Origin: Rhodosalinus sediminis
GTDB lineage: Bacteria > Pseudomonadota > Alphaproteobacteria > Rhodobacterales > Rhodobacteraceae
NCBI RefSeq assembly: GCF_003385555.1
Contig: NZ_QOHR01000001.1
Location: forward strand, 198,633 to 262,632
Length of the DNA: 64,000 bases
Reading direction: 5' to 3'
Below, one piece after another: positions 1 through 11,365 of this stretch (its first letter is position 1; each line of letters starts with the position of its first letter). The position numbers were made by a program, and so were the translations under genes. A model generated the notes under the pieces. The model was not told the origin of the DNA and searched no databases. It worked only from the letters and a program-made list of their open reading frames with translations.

Positions 1-36
1 CCCGGCCCGGCGCGTGCGCCGGGCGCCGATCGGGCG

Positions 37-1332
37 TCAGCCCAGCCGCCCGTCCGCGTCGATGCGCCGCGCGCCGCCCAGCCAGGGGGCGAGCGCCGCG
101 GGCAGGGTGACCGAGCCGTCGGCATTCTGCCCGTTCTCCAGCACCGCGATCAGCGCGCGGCCCACGGCGAGGCCCGAGCCGTTCAGCGTGTGCACGAACT
201 CGGGGCGCGCGCCCTCCTCGGGGCGGTAGCGCGCGTTCATGCGCCGCGCCTGGAAGTCGCCGCAGACGGAGACCGAGCTGATCTCGCGGTAGGTGCCCTG
301 GCCGGGGAGCCAGACCTCGATGTCGTGGGTCTTTTGCGCGCCGAAGCCCATGTCGCCGGTGCAGAGGACGACCGTGCGGTATGGCAGCTCCAGCTTCTCG
401 AGGATCGCCTCAGCGCAGCGGGTCATGCGCGCGTGCTCTTCGAGGCTCTCCTCGGGCCGCGTGATCGAGACCATCTCGACCTTCTCGAACTGGTGTTGGC
501 GCAGCATGCCGCGCACGTCCTTGCCCGCGCTGCCCGCCTCCGAGCGGAAGCACTGCGTGTGCGCGGCGTAGCGGCGGGGCAGGGCGCCCGCGTCGAGGAT
601 CTCGCCCGCGGCGAGGTTGGTGAGCGTCACCTCGGCCGTGGGGACGAGCCACCAGCCCTCGTCCGTCTTGTAGCTGTCCTCGCCGAACTTCGGCAGCTGC
701 CCGGTGCCGAACATCATCTCCTCGCGCACCAGTACCGGGGTCCATGTCTCGGTCAGCCCGTGCTCGGTGACATGTGTGTCGAGCATGAACTGTGCGAGCG
801 CGCGGTGCAGCCGCGCCACCGCCCCCGACATCACTACGAAGCGCGAGCCCGATAGCTTCGCGGCGGCCTCGAAGTCGAGGCCCGCGGCGGCGGCGGGGAT
901 CTCGAAGTGTTCCCTCGCGTCGAAGTCGAGCGCGCGGGGCGCGCCCCAGCGGCGGATCTCGACGTTGTCGCCCTCGTCCGCGCCCTCGGGCACGTCGTCG
1001 AGCGGCAGGTTGGGGAGGCGGGCGAGGGCGTCCTGCAACTCTGCATCCTTCGCCTTCGCCTCGGCCTGCATCGCGGCGACCTCGGCCTTTTTCTCGGCCA
1101 CGAGCGCGCGCAGGCGCGCGAACTCCGCCTCGTCGCCGGCGGCCTTGGCCTTGCCCACCTCCCTTGACGCGCGGTTCTGCTCGGCCTGCGCCGCCTCGGC
1201 CCTCTGGATGGCGTCGCGCCGCGCCGCGTCGAGCGCGCGGAGCGCGGCCGAGGCCGGCGCCTCGCCGGGCCGGCGCGTGAGCGCGGCGTCGAAGGCCTCC
1301 GGATTGTCGCGGATGAAGCGGATGTCGTGCAT
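37..1332 (-). CDS. serS: Seryl-tRNA synthetase
   Basis: Cytosolic class II aminoacyl-tRNA synthetase that charges tRNA-Ser (and tRNA-Sec where present) with serine. The 431-residue product has the usual N-terminal helical arm (about residues 1-110, rich in Ala, Glu and Lys), followed by the catalytic core. The core carries motif 2 ([11 protein letters not shown]) and motif 3 (GLAVGRAL near the C-terminus). The ATG at 1332 gives the family-typical start [14 protein letters not shown] and has GAGGG 6-7 bases upstream. A GTG four codons earlier is in frame but lies in this ribosome site. It is divergent from yajC across 276 bases. Confidence 0.97.
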   Translation of the reverse strand: MHDIRFIRDNPEAFDAALTRRPGEAPASAALRALDAARRDAIQRAEAAQAEQNRASREVGKAKAAGDEAEFARLRALVAEKKAEVAAMQAEAKAKDAELQDALARLPNLPLDDVPEGADEGDNVEIRRWGAPRALDFDAREHFEIPAAAAGLDFEAAAKLSGSRFVVMSGAVARLHRALAQFMLDTHVTEHGLTETWTPVLVREEMMFGTGQLPKFGEDSYKTDEGWWLVPTAEVTLTNLAAGEILDAGALPRRYAAHTQCFRSEAGSAGKDVRGMLRQHQFEKVEMVSITRPEESLEEHARMTRCAEAILEKLELPYRTVVLCTGDMGFGAQKTHDIEVWLPGQGTYREISSVSVCGDFQARRMNARYRPEEGARPEFVHTLNGSGLAVGRALIAVLENGQNADGSVTLPAALAPWLGGARRIDADGRLG

Positions 1333-1530
1333 GGGCGCCCTCACTCGATCTGTCGCGGCGCCTTATGGCGGATTTCGCGGGGCGAGGGTAGGGCGCCCGA
1401 CGGGGGGCCGCGTCCCGGGGCGGCCGGGCGTGCGGCGCCGTCCCGGTCCTTCCCCGAAGGCAGGCTACCGGCCCGCGGGGGATGCGTCCATGTGCCCGCG
1501 GGGCGCCTGGCCCGGCGCCGTCGGCGCCGC

Positions 1531-1559
1531 TTGCATCGGGGCACTGCCCCGCATAGGTT
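1531..1559 (+). promoter_or_regulatory. Putative sigma-70 promoter of yajC-secDF
   Basis: TTGCAT at 1531-1536 and TAGGTT at 1554-1559 are separated by 17 bases, placing transcription start about 42 bases before yajC. By-eye match only. The rest of the 1333-1608 serS/yajC intergenic stretch shows nothing else that I recognise. Confidence 0.5.
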
Positions 1560-1608
1560 CCGCCAAACTTTTGCGGGGGTCGCCCCGCGCTTTCTCAGGG
1601 AGTTCCCG

Positions 1609-1899
1609 ATGGACGGTGCCGGCGCCTTCGCCCAGCTTCTGCCGCTGATCCTGATCTTCGCGATCATGTATTTCCTGCTGATCCGCCCGCAGCAGAAGCG
1701 CGTCAAGGAACATCAGAAGATGGTCGAGGCGCTGCGGCGCGGCGATCAGGTGGTCACGCAGGGCGGCCTCATCGGCAAGGTGACCAAGGTCAAGGACGAC
1801 AACGAGATCGAGGTCGAGGTCTCAGACAACGTCCGCGTGCGGGTCGTCAAGAACACCGTGGCGCAGGTGCTGAACAAGACCGAGCCCTCGGGCAGCTGA
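1609..1899 (+). CDS. yajC: Preprotein translocase subunit YajC
   Basis: Small inner-membrane accessory subunit of the SecDF-YajC complex that assists SecYEG in protein export. The 96-residue product has one N-terminal membrane segment (about residues 8-26, LLPLILIFAIMYFLLI) directly followed by the family motif RPQQKR. A cytosolic beta-rich domain follows (QGGLIGKVTKV). The ATG at 1609 is preceded by AGGGAG at about 1597-1602. It is first in a yajC-secD-secF operon, 31 bases before secD. Confidence 0.97.
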   Translation: MDGAGAFAQLLPLILIFAIMYFLLIRPQQKRVKEHQKMVEALRRGDQVVTQGGLIGKVTKVKDDNEIEVEVSDNVRVRVVKNTVAQVLNKTEPSGS

Positions 1900-1930
1900 C
1901 CCCTCCGGCCGCGCGGAAAGGGCCCGCCTC

Positions 1931-3598
1931 ATGCTGCAGATCGACCTCTGGAAGCGCGTCCTGATCTGGGCGGCCGTCGCGGTGGGGCTTCTCCTCGCGC
2001 TGCCGAACCTCTTCTACGAGCACGTCGAGACGCACAACGACGCCGTCGCTGCAATCGAGGCGCGCGGCGGCGAGGCGACGCCGGAACTCGCCGCCGAGGC
2101 GGCGATGTGGCCGGACTGGATGCCGTCGAGCCTCGTCAACCTCGGCCTCGACCTGCGCGGCGGCGCGCATCTCCTGGCCGAGGTGCAGGTGGGAGACGTC
2201 TACGAGAGCCGGATGGAGGCGCTCTGGCCCGAGGTGCGCGACGTGCTGCGCGACGAGCGCGACGTGGTGGGCACCATCCGCCTCCAGCCCTCGGCGCCCG
2301 ACGCCCTGCGCGTGCGGCTGTCGCAGCCCGAGGGCATGAGCCGCGCGCTCGAGGTGGTGGGCGGCCTCGCGCGGCCGGTCGGCGCGGCGGCGGGCGCCGG
2401 CGCGCAGGATCTGGAGGTGCGCGCCGAGGGCGACGAGCTGGTCGTCACCCTGTCCGAGGCCGAGAAGCGCGCGACCGACGACCGCACCGTGCGTCAGGCG
2501 CTCGAGATCATCCGCCGCCGGATCGACGAGGTGGGCACGCGCGAGCCCACGATCCAGCGGCAGGGCGCGGACCGCATCCTGATCCAGGTGCCGGGCGTCG
2601 GCTCGGCCGCCGAGCTCAAGGAGATCATCGGCACCACCGCGCAGCTCACCTTTCATCCCGTGGTCAGCCGCAACGCCGACCCAGATCAGCCGCCGGGCAT
2701 CGGCAACGAGACGCTGCCGTCGATGGACCAGGAGGGCGTGTTCTACACGGTCGAATCCGCCCCCGTCGTCACCGGCGATCAGCTCGTCGACGCGCAGCCC
2801 TCCTTCGACGAGAACGGGCGCCCGGCGGTCACCTTCCGCTTCAACCCGACGGGCGCGCGGGCCTTCGGCGACTACACGGCGGCCAACATCGGCAACCCCT
2901 TCGCCATCGTGCTCGACGACGAGGTGATCTCGGCCCCCGTCATCCAGAGCCACATTCCCGGCGGCAGCGGCATCATCACCGGCAACTTCACGGTGGAGGA
3001 GTCCACGAACCTCGCCGTGCTCCTGCGCGCCGGCGCGCTGCCCGCGGGGCTGGATTTCCTCGAGGAGCGCACGATCGGCCCCGAGCTCGGCGCCGATTCG
3101 ATCGAGGCGGGGCGGATCGCCACCATCGTCGCCTTCGCCGCAGTGCTCGCCTTCATGGGGCTGAGCTACGGCCGCTTCGGGCTCTTCGCCAACGTCGCGC
3201 TGATCCTCAACATCGCGCTCGTCTTCGGGCTTTTGTCGCTCATCGGGGCGACGCTGACGCTGCCCGGCATCGCGGGGATCGTGCTGACCGTCGGCATGGC
3301 GGTGGACGCCAACGTCCTCGTCTTCGAGCGTATCCGCGAGGAGTTGCGCACCGCGCGCGGGCCCTCGCGCGCGATCCAGCTCGGCTACGAGAAGGCGCTC
3401 TCGGCGATCGTGGACGCCAACCTGACCACCTTCATCACCGCGGTCATCCTTTACGTGATGGGCTCGGGCCCGGTGCGCGGCTTCGCGATCACCCTCGGGC
3501 TCGGCATCCTGACCTCGGTCTTCACGGCGATCTTCGTCACGCGGCTCCTGATCGTGATGTGGTTCGAGCGCCGCCGCCCCCGGACGCTGGAGGTCTGA
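1931..3598 (+). CDS. secD: Protein translocase subunit SecD
   Basis: Proton-motive-force-dependent membrane subunit that pulls translocating proteins out on the periplasmic side, working as a pair with SecF. The 555-residue product has an N-terminal membrane helix (about residues 10-28) and a large periplasmic region with the SecD signature GLDLRGGAHLL (about residue 75). The five-helix RND-type domain follows from about residue 390, with GMAVDANVLVFERIREE near residue 455. Length is normal for alphaproteobacteria. Its stop is one base before the secF start, so the two are almost certainly co-translated. Confidence 0.97.
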   Translation: MLQIDLWKRVLIWAAVAVGLLLALPNLFYEHVETHNDAVAAIEARGGEATPELAAEAAMWPDWMPSSLVNLGLDLRGGAHLLAEVQVGDVYESRMEALWPEVRDVLRDERDVVGTIRLQPSAPDALRVRLSQPEGMSRALEVVGGLARPVGAAAGAGAQDLEVRAEGDELVVTLSEAEKRATDDRTVRQALEIIRRRIDEVGTREPTIQRQGADRILIQVPGVGSAAELKEIIGTTAQLTFHPVVSRNADPDQPPGIGNETLPSMDQEGVFYTVESAPVVTGDQLVDAQPSFDENGRPAVTFRFNPTGARAFGDYTAANIGNPFAIVLDDEVISAPVIQSHIPGGSGIITGNFTVEESTNLAVLLRAGALPAGLDFLEERTIGPELGADSIEAGRIATIVAFAAVLAFMGLSYGRFGLFANVALILNIALVFGLLSLIGATLTLPGIAGIVLTVGMAVDANVLVFERIREELRTARGPSRAIQLGYEKALSAIVDANLTTFITAVILYVMGSGPVRGFAITLGLGILTSVFTAIFVTRLLIVMWFERRRPRTLEV

Positions 3599-3599
3599 C

Positions 3600-4568
3600 A
3601 TGCGCCTGCGCCTCGTTCCCGAAAACACGTCCTGGGATTTCTTCTCGCGCCCGAAGCTCTGGCTCGGCATCTCCGCGGGGCTGATCCTTCTGTCGCTCGT
3701 CTCCTTCGTGCTGCAGGGGCTGAACTACGGCATCGACTTCCGCGGCGGCACGACGATCCGCACCGAGAGCGCGGAGCCGGTGGACGTCGGCGCCTATCGC
3801 GACGCGCTGCAGGCGCTGGAGCTCGGCGACATCACCATCTCCGAGGTCTTCGACCCGACCTTCGGTCCGGATCAGAACGTCGCCATGGTCCGCATCCAGG
3901 CGCAGGAGGGGCAGGAGAGCGTCACGGTCGAGACGATCGAGCGCGTGCGCGGCGCCCTGCAGGAGGTCGCGCCCGACATCGAGTTCGTCTCGGACGAATC
4001 GGTCGGCCCCAAGGTCTCGGGCGAGCTCATCCAGACCGCGATCATCGCGGTGCTGCTCGCCATCGGGGCGGTGCTCGTCTACATCTGGCTGCGCTTCGAG
4101 TGGCAGTTCGCCCTCGGGGCGGTCGCGGCGCTGGTGCACGACGTGGTGCTGACGATCGGCATCTTCTCCGAGCTTCAGATCCGCTTCGACCTCGCCATCA
4201 TCGCGGCGCTGCTGACCATCGTCGGCTACTCGCTCAACGACACCGTGGTCGTCTTCGATCGGGTTCGCGAGAACCTGATGAAATACAAGAAGCGGCCCCT
4301 GCGCGAGGTGCTCAACATCTCGATCAACGAGACGCTGAGCCGGACCTTTATGACCTCGGCGACGACGCTTCTGGCGCTGATCTCGCTCTTCGTGCTCGGC
4401 GGCGACGTGATCCGCGGCTTCGTCTTCGCGATGATCTGGGGCGTGATCGTGGGCACCTATTCCTCGATCTTCATCGCCTCGGCGACGCTCCTCCTGCTGG
4501 GGGTGAAGCGCGACTGGTCGAAGCCGGATCAGACCGCGGGCACGCAGTTCGGCGACGTCGACGCCTGA
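3600..4568 (+). CDS. secF: Protein translocase subunit SecF
   Basis: Partner of SecD in the proton-driven Sec auxiliary complex of the inner membrane. The 322-residue product has an N-terminal membrane helix and the motif GIDFRGGTTIR (about residues 43-53). A periplasmic loop is followed by five helices from about residue 142, including GYSLNDTVVVFDRVREN (about residue 205), the counterpart of the SecD VFERIRE motif. The order yajC-secD-secF is the standard one. Confidence 0.97.
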   Translation: MRLRLVPENTSWDFFSRPKLWLGISAGLILLSLVSFVLQGLNYGIDFRGGTTIRTESAEPVDVGAYRDALQALELGDITISEVFDPTFGPDQNVAMVRIQAQEGQESVTVETIERVRGALQEVAPDIEFVSDESVGPKVSGELIQTAIIAVLLAIGAVLVYIWLRFEWQFALGAVAALVHDVVLTIGIFSELQIRFDLAIIAALLTIVGYSLNDTVVVFDRVRENLMKYKKRPLREVLNISINETLSRTFMTSATTLLALISLFVLGGDVIRGFVFAMIWGVIVGTYSSIFIASATLLLLGVKRDWSKPDQTAGTQFGDVDA

Positions 4569-4625
4569 CCCCGTGACCGGGCAGGGGCGGCGTGCTAGGT
4601 CCGCGGCGAGCGACGGAGAGGACCC

Positions 4626-4979
4626 ATGCGCATCAACGAAGTGGTCTACAACGACGCCCTGCCGGTGGACGGCTACGGCCCCGGCTTCTTCCGCGTGGGC
4701 GGCGAGCTGCGCGAGGGCGCGGTGCTCTTGACGCCCGCGGGCGCGCGCGTCTGGGGCGGCTACGAGGACACCGCGCCGCTCCTCGCGCTCGCCGGTGAGG
4801 TGGACGTGCTCTTCCTCGGCACCGGGGCGGAGATCGCGCATATCCCGGCCGACCTGCGCCGCGCGCTGGAGGAGGCCAACATCGGCGTCGAGAGCATGGC
4901 GACCGGCCCCGCCTGCCGGAGCTATAACGTGCTCCTGTCCGAGGGGCGGCGCATCGCGCTCGCCGCGCTCCCGGTCTGA
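4626..4979 (+). CDS. Mth938-like domain (DUF498) protein
   Basis: Protein of 117 residues matching the Mth938/DUF498 family of small globular proteins (related to NDUFAF3), whose bacterial role is unsettled. Family-typical features are VVYNDALPVDGYGPGFFRVGG near the start (Gly-rich turn) and the C-terminal segment ATGPACRSYNVLLSEGRRI. The ATG at 4626 follows GGAGAGGA. In Rhodobacterales this gene usually sits between secF and ccmA, as here, 57 bases after secF. No catalytic residues can be assigned from sequence. Confidence 0.85.
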   Translation: MRINEVVYNDALPVDGYGPGFFRVGGELREGAVLLTPAGARVWGGYEDTAPLLALAGEVDVLFLGTGAEIAHIPADLRRALEEANIGVESMATGPACRSYNVLLSEGRRIALAALPV

Positions 4980-5107
4980 GGGGGGCGCCGGGGCCTCGCC
5001 GGGCGCCGCGCCCGCGTGACGAAGGCGGGCGGCGCGCGGTGGACGCGCGGCCGGGGTCGGCGGCTGCGACGCGAGCCGAGCTATCGCGGGTGTGGCTGGT
5101 TGCCGCG

Positions 5108-5231
5108 GTCGTGACGGGCGCCGCGGCGCCGGGGACGCGGCCGGGACCGGTGGTCATGACAGGCGCCGGGGCGCCGAGCGTGCGGCCCGGTGCGGTGGCC
5201 ATGACAGGCGCCGCCGCGTCGGGCGCACGAC
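5108..5231. repeat. 45-bp imperfect tandem repeat upstream of ccmA
   Basis: Units at 5108-5152, 5153-5197 and a partial one from 5198 share the core TGACRGGCGCCGSGGCGCC and a 45-base period, so the period keeps reading frame. They lie in the 396-base gap (4980-5375) between the Mth938 gene and ccmA, where no supported gene exists. A plus-strand GTG frame (5039-5365, ending ten bases before ccmA) runs through the repeat as 15-residue units of the type VVMTGAGAPSVRPGA, but it has no ribosome site. The gap shows no recognisable promoter. Confidence 0.7.
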
Positions 5232-5375
5232 CGGACTGCACTCCCGCTCAAGGGGCTGCGGCGCCGGGTGCGCGCCCTGCTCCGCCCACCCCGCAACGTA
5301 GCCCCGCGCGCCCCCGGCGGCGGGACGCCACGCGCCCGCTTCCCCCCGCGCGCGGTTTGGGCTAAGCGAGCGGGG

Positions 5376-5987
5376 ATGCTTCTGTCGGTGCACGATCTGG
5401 CCGTCGCGCGGGGCGGCGTTCCCGTCCTCGAAGGGCTGAGCTTCGCGCTCGCGCCGGGCGAGGCGCTGATCCTGCGCGGGCCGAACGGCTCGGGCAAGAC
5501 GACGCTGCTGCGCACGGTCGCCGGGCTGCAGCCGCCGCTCGCGGGGCGCATCGACGCCGCCTCCGACGCCATCGCCTACGCCGCCCATGCCGACGGGCTG
5601 AAGGCCACGCTGACGGTGACCGAGAACCTGACGTTCTGGGCGCGGGTCTTCGGCACCGGCGACATCGCGCCGGCGCTCGCCGCCTTCGCGCTCGAGGATC
5701 TGGCCGACCGGCCCGCCGGCGCGCTCTCGGCCGGGCAGAAGCGTCGGCTGGGGCTCGCGCGGCTGCTGGTCACCGGGCGGCCGGTCTGGGCGCTCGACGA
5801 GCCGACCGTCTCGCTCGACACGGCGGCGGTGGGGCTTTTCGCCGACGCGGTGCGCGCGCATCTCGCGCGCGGGGGCGCGGCGCTCATCGCCACGCATATC
5901 GACCTCGGGCTGGAGGCGCGGCATTTCGACGTCGCCGTCTGCAAGGCCAGCCCGCGCGCGGCCGCCGAAGACGAGGCTTTCCTGTGA
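5376..5987 (+). CDS. ccmA: Cytochrome c biogenesis heme exporter ATPase CcmA
   Basis: ATPase of the CcmABCD complex (system I cytochrome c maturation), which releases heme-loaded CcmE at the periplasmic face of the inner membrane. The 203-residue product has Walker [12 protein letters not shown] (about residue 36), the ABC signature LSAGQKRRL (about residue 120), Walker B VWALDEP (about residue 141) and the switch His in IATH. The ATG at 5376 gives the family start [10 protein letters not shown]; upstream GAGCGGGG is a moderate ribosome site. It overlaps ccmB by 4 bases. Confidence 0.96.
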   Translation: MLLSVHDLAVARGGVPVLEGLSFALAPGEALILRGPNGSGKTTLLRTVAGLQPPLAGRIDAASDAIAYAAHADGLKATLTVTENLTFWARVFGTGDIAPALAAFALEDLADRPAGALSAGQKRRLGLARLLVTGRPVWALDEPTVSLDTAAVGLFADAVRAHLARGGAALIATHIDLGLEARHFDVAVCKASPRAAAEDEAFL

Positions 5988-6640
5988 TCGCGCTTCTGGC
6001 CCGCGACCTGCGGCTCGCCGTGCGCGCCGGCGGGGGCTTCGGCCTCGGCCTCGCGTTCTTTCTGATCGTCACGGTGCTGGTGCCCTTCGGCGTCGGGCCG
6101 GAAACGGAGCTTCTGGCGCGGATCGCGCCGGGCATCCTCTGGATCGGCGCGCTGCTCGCCTGCCTCCTGTCGCTCGACCGCATCCTCGCGCTCGACTGGG
6201 AGGACGGGAGCCTCGACCTGCTGGCGACCGCGCCCCTGCCGCTCGAGGCGCTGGTCAGCCTCAAGGCGCTCGCGCACTGGATCACCACGGGCCTGCCGCT
6301 CGTCCTGGTCGCGCCGGCGCTCGGCGTGCTGCTGAGCCTGCCGGCGGAGGGGTATCTCTGGATCCTCGTCTCGCTCGCGCTGGGCACGCCCGCGCTCTCG
6401 GTGATCGGCACCTTCGGCGCGGCGCTCACCGTGGGCATCAAGCGGGGCGGGCTCCTGTTGTCGCTTCTGGTGCTGCCGCTCTACGTGCCGACGCTGATCT
6501 TCGGCGCCGAGGCCGCGCGGCGGGGCGCCGAGGGGTTTTCGACCGCGACGCCGCTCGCGCTGCTGGCGGGCATCACCTTCGGGACGATCGCGCTTCTGCC
6601 CTTCGCCTCCGCGGCGGTGTTACGCATCAACCTGCGGTGA
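5984..6640 (+). CDS. ccmB: Heme exporter membrane protein CcmB
   Basis: Six-helix membrane partner of CcmA in the heme-handling ABC complex of cytochrome c maturation. The 218-residue product begins [18 protein letters not shown] from a GTG whose last bases overlap the ccmA TGA (GTGA), indicating translational coupling. Family features are the PFGVGPE segment after helix 1 and the acidic loop [11 protein letters not shown] near residue 70. Length equals that of other CcmB proteins. Confidence 0.95.
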   Translation: MIALLARDLRLAVRAGGGFGLGLAFFLIVTVLVPFGVGPETELLARIAPGILWIGALLACLLSLDRILALDWEDGSLDLLATAPLPLEALVSLKALAHWITTGLPLVLVAPALGVLLSLPAEGYLWILVSLALGTPALSVIGTFGAALTVGIKRGGLLLSLLVLPLYVPTLIFGAEAARRGAEGFSTATPLALLAGITFGTIALLPFASAAVLRINLR

Positions 6641-6646
6641 GGCAGA

Positions 6647-6675
6647 TTGCGCAGGCGGCCGTGACGGACTAGATC
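6647..6675 (+). promoter_or_regulatory. Putative sigma-70 promoter of ccmC-ccmD-ccmG
   Basis: TTGCGC (6647-6652) and TAGATC (6670-6675) are 17 bases apart in the 59-base ccmB-ccmC gap, about 24 bases before the ccmC ATG. It suggests that ccmCDG can be transcribed separately from ccmAB. Confidence 0.45.
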
Positions 6676-6699
6676 AGACCGAGGATCAGGGGACCGACG

Positions 6700-7446
6700 A
6701 TGGAACAGCGCGCTACCGCTTCGCTCTGGGAATGGGCCAACCCGGTCAAGTTCCTGCGCCTTTCCGGCTGGCTTCTGCCCTGGGTCTCCTGGGGGGCGGC
6801 GATCTGCCTCGCCGTGGGGCTCGTCTGGGGCTTCTTCTTCACGCCGGACGACTTCCGGCAGGGCTCCACCGTGAAGATCATCTATCTGCACGTGCCCGCG
6901 GCGCTGATGGCGATCAACATCTGGATCATGATGCTGGTGACCTCGCTGATCTGGGTGATCCGGCGGCACCACGTCTCGGCGCTCGCCGCCAAGGCCGCGG
7001 CGCCCGTGGGCGTGGTGATGACGGCGATCGCCCTCGTCACCGGCGCGCTCTGGGGGCAGCCGATGTGGGGCACATGGTGGGCCTGGGACCCGCGGCTGAC
7101 GAGCTTCCTGATCCTCTTCCTCTTCTACCTCGGCTACGTCGCGCTCTGGGAGGCGATCGAGAACCCGGATACGGCGGCGGACCTGACGGCGATCCTCTGC
7201 CTCGTCGGTTCGGTCTTCGCGCTCCTGTCGCGCTATGCGGTGCTCTTCTGGAACCAGGGGCTGCATCAGGGCGCCTCGCTCTCGCTGGATGCCGAGGAGA
7301 ACGTGCACGACGTGTTCTACATCCCGCTGCTGGTCTGCATCGCGGGCTTCGTCCTCCTGTTCGTGGCGCTCCTGCTGCTGCGCACGCGCACCGAGATCCG
7401 CGCGCGGCGGATCAAGGCGCTTCAGGCGCGGGAGCGGGCGGCATGA
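6700..7446 (+). CDS. ccmC: Heme handling protein CcmC
   Basis: Inner-membrane protein that loads heme onto the chaperone CcmE during cytochrome c maturation. The 248-residue product has six predicted helices and the Trp-rich periplasmic motif WGTWWAWDPRLTS (about residues 126-138). Two conserved heme-ligand histidines flank it, one in IYLHVPAA (about residue 66) and one in LHQGASLS (about residue 189). The start is near GGGACCGACG. The stop overlaps the ccmD start (ATGA). Confidence 0.96.
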   Translation: MEQRATASLWEWANPVKFLRLSGWLLPWVSWGAAICLAVGLVWGFFFTPDDFRQGSTVKIIYLHVPAALMAINIWIMMLVTSLIWVIRRHHVSALAAKAAAPVGVVMTAIALVTGALWGQPMWGTWWAWDPRLTSFLILFLFYLGYVALWEAIENPDTAADLTAILCLVGSVFALLSRYAVLFWNQGLHQGASLSLDAEENVHDVFYIPLLVCIAGFVLLFVALLLLRTRTEIRARRIKALQARERAA

Positions 7447-7601
7447 TGCCGGATCTCGGAAAATACGCCTTCGCGGTGCTCGCCTCCTACGGGTCGAGCC
7501 TCGCGCTCCTCGCGGTGATCGTCTGGGCGAGCCTGCGCCGCGCGCGGCGGATCCGCGCCGATCTCGAGAAAGTGGAGGCCCGCCGCGATGGCAAGAGTTA
7601 G
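7443..7601 (+). CDS. ccmD: Heme exporter protein CcmD
   Basis: Small membrane protein needed to release holo-CcmE from the CcmABC complex. The product is 52 residues (51 if the second of two adjacent ATGs is used), with one membrane helix (about residues 10-31, YAFAVLASYGSSLALLAVIVW) followed by the basic segment RRARRIRADLEK, as usual for CcmD. It is coupled to ccmC through ATGA at 7443 and overlaps ccmG by 14 bases. Confidence 0.9.
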   Translation: MMPDLGKYAFAVLASYGSSLALLAVIVWASLRRARRIRADLEKVEARRDGKS

Positions 7602-8133
7602 CCCCCTGATGGCGCTGCCGCCGGTCCTCTTCGTGGCGATCGCGACGCTCTTCTATTTCGGCATGAACCGCGAGAACAAGGACGCCATCCCCTCCGCCCG
7701 GCAGGGGCAGCCGGCGCCGCCGGTGCAGCTGACCGCGCTTCAGGGCAAGACGCCCTTCACCGACGCGGACCTGCGCGAGGGGGGCGTGAAGCTGGTGAAC
7801 TACTGGGCGAGCTGGTGCGCGCCCTGCCGCGTGGAGCATCCGCATCTCGAGACCCTCGCCGACGAGGGCATCCCGATCTACGGCGTCAACTACAAGGACG
7901 AGCCGGGCAAGGCGCTCGGCTTCCTCGAGGAGCTGGGCGACCCCTACGCGGCGATCGGCGCCGACGCGAGCGGGCGCATGGCGCTTGACTGGGGCGTCTA
8001 CGGGGTGCCCGAGACCTACGTGATCGACGCCGACGGCACCATCGTCACCCGCTTCGCCGGGCCGATCACCGAGCGCGTGCTCGAGACGACGATCATGCCC
8101 GCGATCGAGGAGGCCGGCGGCCTGCCCGAGTAG
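7588..8133 (+). CDS. ccmG: Thiol:disulfide interchange protein CcmG/DsbE
   Basis: Membrane-anchored periplasmic thioredoxin that keeps apocytochrome c cysteines reduced for heme attachment. The 181-residue product has an N-terminal anchor helix (about residues 8-24) and a thioredoxin fold with the active site WCAPC at about residues 76-80. The cis-proline loop GVPETYVID is near residue 132. It ends the ccmCDG run, and its start overlaps ccmD. ccmE, ccmF and ccmH are not in the window. Confidence 0.95.
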   Translation: MARVSPLMALPPVLFVAIATLFYFGMNRENKDAIPSARQGQPAPPVQLTALQGKTPFTDADLREGGVKLVNYWASWCAPCRVEHPHLETLADEGIPIYGVNYKDEPGKALGFLEELGDPYAAIGADASGRMALDWGVYGVPETYVIDADGTIVTRFAGPITERVLETTIMPAIEEAGGLPE

Positions 8134-8136
8134 GCG

Positions 8137-8235
8137 TCACGCGCCGAAGATCACCGCCAGCGCGATCAGGGCCGCGGCTTCGAGGCCCGAAGCGAACAGG
8201 CCGGGCCACGCCCGGCCGTGTGAGCATTTTCGCAT
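8137..8235 (-). CDS. 32-residue membrane microprotein
   Basis: Unannotated-size ORF with a strong ribosome site, GGAGGG six bases before the ATG at 8235. The product starts MRKCSHGRAWPGLF and continues into a hydrophobic helix (about residues 15-31: ASGLEAAALIALAVIFGA) that ends the protein, with a positively charged N-terminus. It lies between ccmG (convergent, stop at 8133) and acnA, downstream of acnA on the same strand. Function unknown. It could be a single-span membrane microprotein or a lone leader peptide. Confidence 0.6.
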   Translation of the reverse strand: MRKCSHGRAWPGLFASGLEAAALIALAVIFGA

Positions 8236-8252
8236 GTGCCCTCCGCAAACGC

Positions 8253-8280
8253 GTTACCCCCGCCGGGGGGCGGGGGTAAC
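8253..8280. terminator. Perfect GC-rich hairpin after acnA
   Basis: Twelve-base arms GTTACCCCCGCC and GGCGGGGGTAAC flank a GGGG loop, 45 bases past the acnA stop and 17 bases before the microprotein start on the minus strand. There is no U-run on either side, so it may stabilise the acnA mRNA 3' end or only partly terminate. Confidence 0.55.
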
Positions 8281-8325
8281 AGCGTCGTCTTGACGAAGGG
8301 TTGACCGGCGCGGGGCCGGGCGGCG

Positions 8326-11112
<2,787 letters not shown>

Positions 11113-11253
11113 CTGCTGGCCTCCGTGAGGTGTCTGCGGGCGCGCGGCCGGTCGCGTGACCGATCGGGCCGCTGGCGCCGCTCTCGCGTCGCATGTATCC
11201 CCTCGGCGGCCCGCGGATCAAGAGGGGGCGGGGCATTTTTGTATACGACGGTG

Positions 11254-11282
11254 CACATACGCCGGTCGCAGCCCTCTCGCAA
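11254..11282 (-). promoter_or_regulatory. Putative sigma-70 promoter of acnA
   Basis: On the minus strand TTGCGA (11277-11282) and TATGTG (11254-11259) are 17 bases apart, giving a leader of roughly 135 bases before acnA. The inverted motif GTATAC at 11241-11246 lies just downstream of the -10 box. Confidence 0.45.
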
Positions 11283-11365
11283 AACGGTGATTGGCCTTCG
11301 TGCTTCCGCGCGCTTTAGTGCTATGTCGGCGGAAGGGGCACGACGACACCGGGGCACGTGACGTG

